From NCBI GenBank assembly GCA_946887425.1, contig CAMPKW010000006.1:1-30224 (forward strand): 30,224 nucleotides of DNA, read 5' to 3'. This stretch comes from an uncultured Candidatus Saccharibacteria bacterium. GTDB taxonomy: Bacteria; Patescibacteria; Saccharimonadia; Saccharimonadales; UBA6022. Positions 15,919 through 23,058 of this stretch are shown here, piece after piece. The notes beneath the pieces were generated by a model. The model saw only the letters and a program-made list of their open reading frames with translations, was not told where the DNA came from and ran no database searches. The first letter of the stretch is position 1; each line of letters begins with the position of its first letter. The position numbers and the translations under genes are program-made.

Positions 15919-16449
15919 CTATCGCTGGCTCCAGCGCTCGATTGATTCGTGGATGATAGCCTTTGCCTCTTCAACATCTCCCCAGCCCTTCACGACAGTA
16001 CTACCCGGCTTCTTCAGGTCTTTGTAGTGAGTAAAGTGGTGGGTAATCTGGTCAATCTTCTGCTTTGGAATATCAGCAAGTGAGTTGATTGCATTTCCGG
16101 TGCTGCGATCATCCGCAGGTACAACAACGACCTTATCGTCTACTTCATCATCATCGACAAATTTCATAACACCAATCACCTTAGCTTCAAGGAAGATACC
16201 GGTTGGTAGCGGTTGATCTGTAATGATAAGCGCGTCAAGCTCATCGCCGTCTTCGTCGAGCGTTTGCGGAATAAAGCCGTAGTTAGTTGGTTTTGCAAAA
16301 ATTGCCGGCTCGACACGATCAAGCTGCATTACCGCAAGGTCACGGTTCCATTCAATTTTGTGTGAGCTGCCGGCTGGGATTTCAACAACAACGTTAATTA
16401 CGCCGCCGTCAACATCTCCGGGCGTCAGGATTTGGTTAAAATCTGCCAT
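15919..16449 (-). CDS. ppa: Inorganic pyrophosphatase, family I
   Basis: A 176-aa soluble pyrophosphatase that hydrolyses PPi to two phosphates and drives biosynthetic reactions. Family I hallmarks: KIEWNRDLAVMQLDRV near the N-terminus, YGFIPQTL, and the metal site DEDGDELDALIITD (family DGDPLD; here Pro is Glu). The conserved VVVPADD and HYKDLKKPG segments are also present. AAAGGAG lies 9 bases before the ATG. It is transcribed divergently from the glycerophosphodiesterase. Confidence 0.96.
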   Translation of the reverse strand: MADFNQILTPGDVDGGVINVVVEIPAGSSHKIEWNRDLAVMQLDRVEPAIFAKPTNYGFIPQTLDEDGDELDALIITDQPLPTGIFLEAKVIGVMKFVDDDEVDDKVVVVPADDRSTGNAINSLADIPKQKIDQITHHFTHYKDLKKPGSTVVKGWGDVEEAKAIIHESIERWSQR

Positions 16450-16478
16450 ATAAGTATTCTCCTTTGTTTACTCCATTT

Positions 16479-16500
16479 ACTATAACAAATCTGTTATGAT
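16479..16500. promoter_or_regulatory. Overlapping divergent -10 elements with inverted repeat (ppa / glycerophosphodiesterase)
   Basis: ATAACA-AATC-TGTTAT (16482-16497) is an inverted repeat. Its arms overlap a minus-strand TATAGT (16479-16484, for ppa) and a plus-strand TATGAT (16495-16500, for the diesterase). Polymerase binding in one direction should exclude the other. Confidence 0.45.
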
Positions 16501-16510
16501 GAGAGCAACG

Positions 16511-17215
16511 ATGTTAATAATTGGTCACCGCGGCGCTGCTGGAGTAGCGCCAGAAAACTCTCTTGAGGCATTACGAGCTGGCGTTGAAGCCGGTGCGGAC
16601 ATGCTCGAATTCGACATTCACCTCACGCACGACCGAGTGCCGGTGCTTATTCATGACAATAACCTTATGCGCACGCATAAGAAGCGCTCATTTATTCACT
16701 CGACCAGCCTCGCAGAGTTACGACAGGTCACTGCTGATACTGATAGTCCAATCATCACGCTTGAAGAAGTGCTCGATGAGTTCTTTGGTAAAGTCCTTCT
16801 CAATATCGAGATCAAGCAACGCGGCACAGCCAAAGAAATTATTGCCCTGCTTACTCGTAAATACGTAAAAAGGAAATCCGATTGGGATCTACTTGCTTTC
16901 TCGTCATTCCTTGCAGGTGAACTACGCGCCCTCCGCAAGCTGGCACCAGAAGCCAACTTATGGCTGCTTCACAACCGAAACCCGTTTATTTTTATCGCCT
17001 ACGCACGGCTACTCCGACTTAACGGAGTAGGCTTCCATCGCCTGTACATCAACGATCTAGCGCTCGAAATTGCCAAGCAAGCAAAACTATTTACCTATGC
17101 GTACACCGTCAATCGTCCCGATGCTGCAGTACTTCTATCGCGAAGAGGACTCGACGGTGTCGTTACCGACTATCCAGACAGAATTCTAAAAAAAATACAG
17201 AAAAAAAGCGCTTAA
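16511..17215 (+). CDS. Glycerophosphodiester phosphodiesterase family protein
   Basis: A 234-aa TIM-barrel GDPD that would release glycerol 3-phosphate from glycerophosphodiesters, for example lysolipid head groups. The catalytic GHRGAAGVAPENS motif lies at about 5-17, with LEFDIHLTHD, VPVLIHDNN and the Glu of LNIEIKQ supplying metal and acid-base residues. Possible ATGs also occur at 16496 and 16499, but they overlap the candidate -10. ATG 16511 gives the family-typical MLIIGHRG start. There is no signal peptide, so it is probably cytoplasmic. Its stop codon lies in the loop of a terminator shared with trxB. Confidence 0.92.
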   Translation: MLIIGHRGAAGVAPENSLEALRAGVEAGADMLEFDIHLTHDRVPVLIHDNNLMRTHKKRSFIHSTSLAELRQVTADTDSPIITLEEVLDEFFGKVLLNIEIKQRGTAKEIIALLTRKYVKRKSDWDLLAFSSFLAGELRALRKLAPEANLWLLHNRNPFIFIAYARLLRLNGVGFHRLYINDLALEIAKQAKLFTYAYTVNRPDAAVLLSRRGLDGVVTDYPDRILKKIQKKSA

Positions 17216-17228
17216 CCGCGCTTTTTTT
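17201..17228. terminator. Bidirectional terminator with both stop codons in its loop
   Basis: AAAAAAAGCGC (17201-17211) pairs with GCGCTTTTTTT (17218-17228) around TTAACC. The TTAA supplies TAA stops for the diesterase (plus, 17213-17215) and for trxB (minus, 17214-17212). Both strands carry a T-run after the stem. Confidence 0.9.
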
Positions 17229-18138
17229 CATCGAGATACTCACGTATACTCAGTGCTGCACTAGCGCCTTCGCCAACCGCGCTGGCAATCTGCATAGTTG
17301 CACCACTGCGTACGTCGCCACTCGCATACACACCCGGCATAGATGTCTGCAGATGGGCGTCGGTCTTAATAAGCCCTTGCTCGTCAAGCTCAATGCCAGT
17401 ACCTACAAGAAATTCCGTATTTGGCTTCAAGCCAACAAACACAAAGACGCCATCAGTTTCAAACACGACCTGTTCGCCGTTCTTGGTCGCCCTTACACCA
17501 GTCACTTTGCCGTCAGTCGCAACAATCTCATCGGTTGTCGTACCTAGATGAACGGTAATCTTGCCTTCTTTCACTGCCTCGTCAAGATCATGCTGAAGCA
17601 CTTCACTTGCCTTAATAGTACTTCGCACAAGTAGGTCAACATGCGTCGTGAAGCGCGTCAAGAAAAGAGCCTCCTGTAGTGCAGAGTTTCCTCCGCCAAC
17701 AACAACAAGACGCTTATCACGATAAAAGGCGCCGTCACACGTAGCGCAGTAATGCACGCCACGTCCATAAAACTCAGCTTCACCTGGTGCGCCAATTTTA
17801 TTGTAGTCGCTACCAGTTGCAATAAGAACGGTTTTGGCGCGAACCTCTTCGCCGTCGACAATCACCACTTTGTGGTCGCCTTCATCACGAATACCTGAAA
17901 TCTCACCAAACTCTATCTGCGCACCAAATCGTTCCGCTTGTTTCTCTAATTGCCCAGCCAGCGTAAGTCCTTCGATTCCGTCAGGAAATCCAGGGTAGTT
18001 ATCCACCTTATCGGTGATAGCAGCCATGCCGCCAATAACGCCCTTTTCGTAAAGAATAGTATCTATGTCTTCGCGTGTTGTATATATTGCGGCCGCAAGC
18101 GCACTTGGGCCAGCACCGATCATGACCGTGTCACGCAT
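17212..18138 (-). CDS. trxB: Thioredoxin reductase
   Basis: A 308-aa FAD/NADPH-dependent thioredoxin reductase. It has the FAD motif GAGPSALAAAIYTTRE near the N-terminus, the redox-active CATC in HYCATCDGAFY (about 127), the NADPH motif VVGGGNSALQEALFL and the C-terminal GVYASGDV with a second FAD-binding region. The frame extends to an ATG at 18171, but that lies inside the FKBP Gln-rich tail codons. ATG 18138 follows the FKBP stop by one base and gives the normal MRDTVMIGAGP start. It is probably co-transcribed with the FKBP gene. Confidence 0.95.
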   Translation of the reverse strand: MRDTVMIGAGPSALAAAIYTTREDIDTILYEKGVIGGMAAITDKVDNYPGFPDGIEGLTLAGQLEKQAERFGAQIEFGEISGIRDEGDHKVVIVDGEEVRAKTVLIATGSDYNKIGAPGEAEFYGRGVHYCATCDGAFYRDKRLVVVGGGNSALQEALFLTRFTTHVDLLVRSTIKASEVLQHDLDEAVKEGKITVHLGTTTDEIVATDGKVTGVRATKNGEQVVFETDGVFVFVGLKPNTEFLVGTGIELDEQGLIKTDAHLQTSMPGVYASGDVRSGATMQIASAVGEGASAALSIREYLDEKKRG

Positions 18139-18139
18139 G

Positions 18140-18814
18140 TTAGTACTGCTGGGGTTGCTGCTGTTGTGCATATAGTTTCAATAGCTCCTCTGATGGGGTT
18201 GGTTGTGCAATTTTCTCAGGTGTTGGTATGACCATAATGACAAATTTAAGTGGCGTATTTGCAGGAATATCAGCGCCTTGCCCAGTTTCACCGTACGCTT
18301 TGTCGGCTGGAATAGTAAGCTCACGCACACCGCCAGCTTTCATACCATCAACACCCTCAGTCCATCCTGGAATGACGCCACCAGGAGTAACGGAAAATGG
18401 CGCCTTGAGCTTCGTGCCATCGATTGATCCGTCGAACACCTTCCCCGAAGGATTCCACCCAATGTAATACGCACTGAAACTTGAGTCTTTGGTGATCGCT
18501 TCACCCTCGCCGATCTTTAGATCTTCCTTCTTTAGCTCCTTGACATCAGCAGCTGCAAACGCAGATGGCCGTGTAGCATACTGATTAAAAGTATCGAAAT
18601 ACTTAGCAGAAAGCTCAGTCGCTTGCGCATCAACTTTTGCCTGGTACGCAGTCGATTCTTTGCTGTAATCGTCCATGAGCTGCTGGTAACGAGCCTGGTC
18701 GCTTGCCGCGTTTTTTGGTGCAAGCACCATCGCAATAAACCCGCCGAGCGTACCAATAGTAAGGGCTCCGGCAATCACCCATATGCCAATGCGTTGACTT
18801 TTTCGTGTCGCCAT
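18140..18814 (-). CDS. Membrane-anchored FKBP-type peptidyl-prolyl isomerase
   Basis: A 224-aa protein with an N-terminal signal-anchor (IGIWVIAGALTIGTLGGFIAMVL, about 9-31), a helical linker (32-90) and an FKBP domain (about 95-200; KVFDGSIDGT, PFSVTPGGVIPGWTEGV, MKAGGVRELTIPADKAYGETG, LKFVIMVIPTP). It should catalyse prolyl isomerisation and chaperone proteins outside the membrane. The tail is Gln-rich (QQQQPQQY). A purine-rich AGGGAG lies before the ATG, and an extended -10 (TGCTATACT) lies at about 18857-18865. It pairs with trxB in a short operon. Confidence 0.93.
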   Translation of the reverse strand: MATRKSQRIGIWVIAGALTIGTLGGFIAMVLAPKNAASDQARYQQLMDDYSKESTAYQAKVDAQATELSAKYFDTFNQYATRPSAFAAADVKELKKEDLKIGEGEAITKDSSFSAYYIGWNPSGKVFDGSIDGTKLKAPFSVTPGGVIPGWTEGVDGMKAGGVRELTIPADKAYGETGQGADIPANTPLKFVIMVIPTPEKIAQPTPSEELLKLYAQQQQPQQY

Positions 18815-18856
18815 CTGAAATATAACTCCCTATTCGTGAATTCAGTAATTGTATAT

Positions 18857-18914
18857 AGTATAGCATTTCTTGTGCATATCAAAAAATTGATAATACTCAA
18901 AAATATAGTATAAT
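18857..18914. promoter_or_regulatory. Divergent promoters with a central palindrome (FKBP / 233-aa membrane protein)
   Basis: Plus strand: TTGATA (18887-18892), 16 bases, TATAAT (18909-18914), then 8 bases to GTG 18923. Minus strand: extended -10 TGC-TATACT (hexamer 18857-18862). TATCAA-AAAA-TTGATA (18877-18892) is a perfect inverted repeat overlapping the plus -35 and lying upstream of the minus -10, a possible operator. Confidence 0.6.
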
Positions 18915-18922
18915 AATTTATA

Positions 18923-19624
18923 GTGTCATCCCAGACAAGCAACTTTAGGAGTGTCGTGTCAGACGAAACACCTTCACCATTCAACCCAGATCCATTTGAC
19001 GAGATGGTAGACAAAGAGTCGAGGAGCAAGTTTCAAGAAGTTCAAAACACCGGCCACAACCCACCCACAGAACAGATACCCACTATCGAGACATCAGATG
19101 AAACCACCCTTTACGCAGAACGGCGTCATTTCAAAGCTTTCTTTAAGAAATTATGGTGGCCCAAGATGTTCGGCATTGGCGCTGTCCTGACAATCGCCTT
19201 TTGGACCCTCATAGTGATGTCGCAAAACGAGAGTCAAGTCATCGGCACAATCGGACTTGTCCTCGCAATGTACATCTGCTTCGTCTATCCTATAATGCGC
19301 ACGCATTTTTGGTGGAGACGACGTATCATTGAAGTCTCGGTACGCAAAGGTCAAGCGATTATTACTCTATACGAACCACGTAGTCGTTTCTACGGCTTCA
19401 AGGGTGATGATGAAGGAGTCAACTTTCTCCTTAGCGGCAATGTGGCAATCATGCTCAACCAGAAAACGTGGGCCGAGCTTTACATATTCCGTAAAAGCGC
19501 TGGTGGCATGATAGACACAATCCTTGACCAAGACAAGGTACTCCATAACCTAATGGATATCTATCGACCCGACCTGCTCAAGCAGGCCATTGAGGATGCG
19601 ATGGATATCGCGAGAGGAGTGTAA
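18923..19624 (+). CDS. Hypothetical membrane protein with two transmembrane helices
   Basis: I do not recognise this 233-aa protein. The N-terminal ~60 residues are acidic, Pro/Thr-rich and probably disordered. Two hydrophobic helices follow (FGIGAVLTIAFWTLIVMS, about 83-100; VIGTIGLVLAMYICFVYPIM, about 107-126), then HFWWRRR and a cytosolic region with beta-strand character (about 135-190) and a C-terminal helix. The second part faintly resembles bacterial PH-like membrane proteins, but not enough to name it. GTG 18923 lies 8 bases after a TATAAT; a second in-frame GTG at 18956 has AGGAG 4 bases upstream and could be the true start (222 aa). Confidence 0.75.
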   Translation: MSSQTSNFRSVVSDETPSPFNPDPFDEMVDKESRSKFQEVQNTGHNPPTEQIPTIETSDETTLYAERRHFKAFFKKLWWPKMFGIGAVLTIAFWTLIVMSQNESQVIGTIGLVLAMYICFVYPIMRTHFWWRRRIIEVSVRKGQAIITLYEPRSRFYGFKGDDEGVNFLLSGNVAIMLNQKTWAELYIFRKSAGGMIDTILDQDKVLHNLMDIYRPDLLKQAIEDAMDIARGV

Positions 19625-19639
19625 CCGTCCCGCCCCGAG

Positions 19640-19688
19640 AGAGCCCCGTCGATGCACATGCATCCGGGTGTGCTCCTCGGGGCTCTTT
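19640..19688 (+). terminator. Terminator-like hairpin between convergent genes
   Basis: AGAGCCCCG (19640-19648) pairs with CGGGGCTCT (19678-19686), enclosing a GATGCA/TGCATC inner hairpin, followed by a short TTT. An alternative pairing uses GCCCCGAG just upstream. A small TACACG-CC-CGTGTA palindrome (19693-19706) lies directly after the ndh stop on the other strand; it has no T-run. Confidence 0.6.
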
Positions 19689-19707
19689 CATATACACGCC
19701 CGTGTAC

Positions 19708-20913
19708 TTAAACCGTCTCTTTAGCCGTATCAATCTGACGCGAAGGCGTAAAGTAATCGTCTTCCAGCACTCGCTGTGCACGCCAAACACCAAGAGACAG
19801 ACCTATCGGCAAAATATCCGAGTACCCAACCAGGTCAGCCACACGACGAATGACCGAAGCAATCCATCCACTCAATCGTAGCTTGCGCCATTCAAATACC
19901 GCCCAGTTCTCACCAACCGGCACTACAACTGGCGGCATAACTGCCTTATATTCTCTGAGCGACTGCTTCGCTTTTGCTCGAGCGATGTTTGTAGCCACGA
20001 ATAGCGCATCATGCAGTGCTGTTTGCGCAAGGCCAGTAAACTGCGTCGCCGCGTTGTCGCCAATGACATACACATCCTTCGCAGCAAGCATGTGATTATC
20101 AACTACAACACGTCCATTTGGAGCAAGCGTAAAATGTTCCTGATTGGCTTTATAAAACGGATGGTTAGCCACTCCAGAAGTCCAGATGACTGTATGACTC
20201 TTTATCGGCTTACCGTTTACAACAAGGTTGTCGGCCGTCGCCGATTGTACAGCTTTGCCAGTTTGCACATTGACACCCAGCTTCTTAAGTCGTGCCGTCA
20301 CCTTAGCACTTGTCGCCTCGCTCATCTTCGGCAACACTCGCGGCGCCGCTTCAACAAGGTTAATATTAATACTCCGGTGCGAGACACCGTAATGTTTGCA
20401 TAGCCGCTCCAGATACGAGCCCAGTGCAGCCGCAAGCTCAACGCCAGTTGGGCCAGCGCCCACAATCACATAGTGCTTATCGATGGAACCTTGTTCACTC
20501 AGCTGGCTGTACAAATGATGCTTCAGCTTCTTAATCTCAGCAGCCGACTTAATGCCATACGCATACGTATCAAGGCCCTCAATGCCAAAATATGTTGTCA
20601 CTGCTCCAAGAGCCATAATGACCGTGTCGTACGAATATTCGACGCCAGCGACACCCATCAAAATACGCTTTTTAGGGTTTATCGCAGTGATTTCATCGAG
20701 TATGACGCGAATATTATCTTTTCCAGCAAAGATCTGACCGAGCGGCACCCACGATTGAGTATGACTGTGCCCGGTAGCAGTTCCGTAAAGCGCAGGATAA
20801 TATTGAAAATCCGGCTTGTCGCTGATAAGCGTGATATTGTTCGTAGGATCTTTCGCAAGTTCAAGCGCCGCCTTTACACCACCAAAACCACCACCGACAA
20901 TTGTTATATTCAT
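19708..20913 (-). CDS. ndh: Type II NADH dehydrogenase (NDH-2)
   Basis: A 401-aa FAD-dependent, non-proton-pumping NADH:quinone oxidoreductase of the pyridine nucleotide-disulfide oxidoreductase family. It has the FAD motif TIVGGGFGGVKAALEL (4-19), the NAD motif VIVGAGPTGVELAAALGSYL (about 155-174), VIWTSGV, the second FAD region YVIGDNAA and the NDH-2-typical AQTALHDALFVATNI. No transmembrane segment is evident; the C-terminal region (LSGWIASVIRRVADLVGY) is amphipathic and may bind membrane, as is usual for NDH-2. AAAGGG lies before the ATG. It is the last gene of the cyo run and should supply quinol to the oxidase. Confidence 0.92.
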   Translation of the reverse strand: MNITIVGGGFGGVKAALELAKDPTNNITLISDKPDFQYYPALYGTATGHSHTQSWVPLGQIFAGKDNIRVILDEITAINPKKRILMGVAGVEYSYDTVIMALGAVTTYFGIEGLDTYAYGIKSAAEIKKLKHHLYSQLSEQGSIDKHYVIVGAGPTGVELAAALGSYLERLCKHYGVSHRSININLVEAAPRVLPKMSEATSAKVTARLKKLGVNVQTGKAVQSATADNLVVNGKPIKSHTVIWTSGVANHPFYKANQEHFTLAPNGRVVVDNHMLAAKDVYVIGDNAATQFTGLAQTALHDALFVATNIARAKAKQSLREYKAVMPPVVVPVGENWAVFEWRKLRLSGWIASVIRRVADLVGYSDILPIGLSLGVWRAQRVLEDDYFTPSRQIDTAKETV

Positions 20914-20933
20914 CTGTACCCTTTTCTATTTGT

Positions 20934-21206
20934 TTATTTAATGTAAGATGCGTTAGCTTCTTTATGAACTAGTCTCACCTGTGCCGCGATAGTCATCGCC
21001 GACACGACAGTAAGATATGCCACACCCATCAGACAGGCTTCGATCATATGCGCTGGCGCACTAGCAACAAGATACATTCCACTACCGAGCGTCGCCGCCA
21101 TCATGACATAACTCATCGCAAGACTCTTTCGTGATGGACGCACGAAAGTATAGCCGGCCAGAATAATGCTTGTAAGTGCAATCATAACGTGAAGTAAAAT
21201 TATCAT
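20934..21206 (-). CDS. Small hypothetical membrane protein in the cyo-ndh operon
   Basis: A 90-aa, mostly hydrophobic protein that I do not recognise. It has about three transmembrane segments (IILLHVMIALTSIILAGYTF; SYVMMAATLGSGMYLVASA; ACLMGVAYLTVVSAMTIAAQ) and a charged C-terminal tail (VRLVHKEANASYIK). The frame is open to 21275 inside cyoE, but ATG 21206 lies just after the cyoE stop and 6 bases after a TATACT, so it is preferred. Its place between heme o synthase and NDH-2 suggests a role in oxidase assembly, heme handling or stability; that is inference from context. Confidence 0.7.
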   Translation of the reverse strand: MIILLHVMIALTSIILAGYTFVRPSRKSLAMSYVMMAATLGSGMYLVASAPAHMIEACLMGVAYLTVVSAMTIAAQVRLVHKEANASYIK

Positions 21207-21212
21207 ATTGCC

Positions 21213-21218
21213 AGTATA
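21213..21218 (-). promoter_or_regulatory. Candidate internal -10 for the small membrane gene and ndh
   Basis: TATACT on the minus strand, then GGCAAT, then ATG 21206, starting a few bases after the cyoE stop. It has no ribosome site. This may be an internal leaderless promoter allowing ndh expression apart from cyo. Confidence 0.35.
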
Positions 21219-21222
21219 CATG

Positions 21223-22089
21223 CTAGGGCAACAGTCCGCCAACAGCCAGCATAAAACACAGCAATAATAGAACAAACAATGAAAAAAGAAACATCTTAAG
21301 CGCCCACTTCTCGTCGGTCTCTACTTTGAATCCACGCATTCCTCTGGCGAGCCATACACCGCCAGCTACTGTCATGACGATTACGTAAGTGAGTCCCGTA
21401 TACCCAGCGATTGTAAACAGACAATTTATGAGAATAAACAATATCACATACAAAACGATTTGAATCTTCGTTGCGCGCATGCCTTTTACAACTGGCAAGA
21501 CGGGAATACCGGCGTTATCATAGTCGGCGCGCCGCCGCATCGCTATCGCGTAAAAATGCGGCATCTGCCACGCCACGAGCACGACAAATAACAATAGTGC
21601 CGCCATATCAAGCTGACTCGTCAACGCCGTGTAGCCTGCCACTGGCGGCAATCCACCAGCTATCGCTCCGACTAATGTGCCATGAACCGATGCGCGCTTC
21701 GCAATGCCATAGAGCACAATATACGAAACATACGCCAGTACGCCTAGTAAAGCAGTAAGCAGATTCGTATAAGCTAAAAGTACCCCAAACCCACACACCC
21801 CGAGCAGTGCTGCGTACACCAACACGCCCCGTATTGAAATTTTGCCAGTTACGGTTGCCCGCTTTTTCGTACGTGCCATTTTCATATCAATCCCACGGTC
21901 AATGTGATTGTTAAGCACACAGGCAGACGCAATCACCAACATCGTACCAATTACCACTCCGGCAAACGCCACCCACCTAAATTCATACACCTGGGCATAT
22001 GCCAGCAAAAAGCCGGCAACGGTTACCATAGCATTACTATAGACAATGCCTGGCTTCGCAAGCTGGTAATAAAGACTGATTTTCTCCAT
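21223..22089 (-). CDS. cyoE: Protoheme IX farnesyltransferase (heme o synthase)
   Basis: A 288-aa polytopic membrane enzyme of the UbiA prenyltransferase superfamily that converts heme b to heme o, the high-spin heme of the bo3 oxidase. The prenyl-diphosphate/Mg site reads LNNHIDRGIDMKMARTKKRA (about 59-78), close to the CyoE/CtaB consensus, and the second conserved loop YAIAMRRRADYDNAGIPVLP is also present. About eight or nine hydrophobic helices can be counted. Its ATG overlaps the cyoD stop (TAATG), indicating co-translation. Confidence 0.95.
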   Translation of the reverse strand: MEKISLYYQLAKPGIVYSNAMVTVAGFLLAYAQVYEFRWVAFAGVVIGTMLVIASACVLNNHIDRGIDMKMARTKKRATVTGKISIRGVLVYAALLGVCGFGVLLAYTNLLTALLGVLAYVSYIVLYGIAKRASVHGTLVGAIAGGLPPVAGYTALTSQLDMAALLLFVVLVAWQMPHFYAIAMRRRADYDNAGIPVLPVVKGMRATKIQIVLYVILFILINCLFTIAGYTGLTYVIVMTVAGGVWLARGMRGFKVETDEKWALKMFLFSLFVLLLLCFMLAVGGLLP

Positions 22090-22463
22090 TAAAAACCCTT
22101 GTCGCTCTGCTTAATCATGAACTCGTCCATCTGCTCCGGAGTCATATCCATGTTGTAGTTGAGGTTATACATAATCCATAAAGACCCGAGCACAATAATC
22201 ACCAACACAAGCAGAGTAAAAAGAAAGACGGCCATGTTCCAGCGCGGCCGATGTTCATGACCAAGGTGAAGAAAGAACACTAACTGAACAACAAACTGAA
22301 CGAGCGCTAGGCCAACAAGTGCATATACAGCAAGATCACGTTCGAACAGCTGCAGTTCAACTATCGCATAAGCTGCCAGCGTCAGAACTACAGCAAGGAG
22401 AAACCCTGCAACGTAGAGTCTGATCGCCGGTTTTATAGATTGTTGCGCCATGTTCTTTGCCAT
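22089..22463 (-). CDS. cyoD: Cytochrome bo3 ubiquinol oxidase subunit IV
   Basis: A 124-aa protein with three transmembrane helices (about 15-36, 43-65 and 76-98), the normal arrangement for CyoD, which helps assemble the copper-B site of subunit I. The HLGHEHRPRWN loop between helices 2 and 3 is typical of the family. It lies one base after the cyoC stop. The first ATG (22463) is used; a second ATG four codons later is possible. Confidence 0.93.
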   Translation of the reverse strand: MAKNMAQQSIKPAIRLYVAGFLLAVVLTLAAYAIVELQLFERDLAVYALVGLALVQFVVQLVFFLHLGHEHRPRWNMAVFLFTLLVLVIIVLGSLWIMYNLNYNMDMTPEQMDEFMIKQSDKGF

Positions 22464-22464
22464 A

Positions 22465-23058
22465 CTAAAGCACCCCCATAAGATAGACGATTGTGAAAAT
22501 AAAAATCCAGATTACATCAAGGAAATGCCAAAACATACCGAACAAACCGAGTCGACGCCGCACCCCACTGGTCAGTCCCCGATGCGCAACCTGCCAGCCA
22601 ATAACGATCAGCCACAATAGCCCGATGGCAATATGCGCACCGTGCGTACCGACAAGCGTAAAGAACGCCGACAAAAATGCACTCGTTTGCCAGGTATCTC
22701 CTTCTGCCACTAACTTGCCGAATTCAATCAGTTCCAGTGTCAAGAATGACACACCAAGCAATGCCACACCACTCAGGCCTGCAAGCACCCATCGACGGCG
22801 ACCCTGACGGGCGGCCAGCATCGTCAATCCACAAACAAAACTACTTGTGAGCAAAATAAGTGTCTCAGCAAGTACAAAAGGCATATCAAAAATATCTTTT
22901 CCTGACACACCACCATAGGTGTTGTCCCGAAGGACGATATACGTCGCAAATAAACTTCCGAATAGCACGCAGTCAGTCATTAAATAGATCCAAAAGCCAA
23001 GTTTTGTCGTGCTTTCCTGAGATTCGCCTGCATGCATTACTGCTAATGAGTGACTCAT
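22465..23058 (-). CDS. cyoC: Cytochrome bo3 ubiquinol oxidase subunit III
   Basis: A 197-aa protein with five transmembrane helices, close to the 204 aa of E. coli CyoC. The conserved N-terminal segment [20 protein letters not shown], the [13 protein letters not shown] helix and the [13 protein letters not shown] motif typical of heme-copper oxidase subunit III are present. It starts within an ATGA overlap with cyoB, whose UGA stop shows that UGA is not reassigned here. Confidence 0.96.
   Translation of the reverse strand: MSHSLAVMHAGESQESTTKLGFWIYLMTDCVLFGSLFATYIVLRDNTYGGVSGKDIFDMPFVLAETLILLTSSFVCGLTMLAARQGRRRWVLAGLSGVALLGVSFLTLELIEFGKLVAEGDTWQTSAFLSAFFTLVGTHGAHIAIGLLWLIVIGWQVAHRGLTSGVRRRLGLFGMFWHFLDVIWIFIFTIVYLMGVL

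Noticed and set aside
21207..21275. N-terminal extension of the 90-aa membrane protein into cyoE
   Set aside because: The extension is Cys-rich, overlaps cyoE coding sequence and lacks a ribosome site; ATG 21206 starts directly at a hydrophobic helix.
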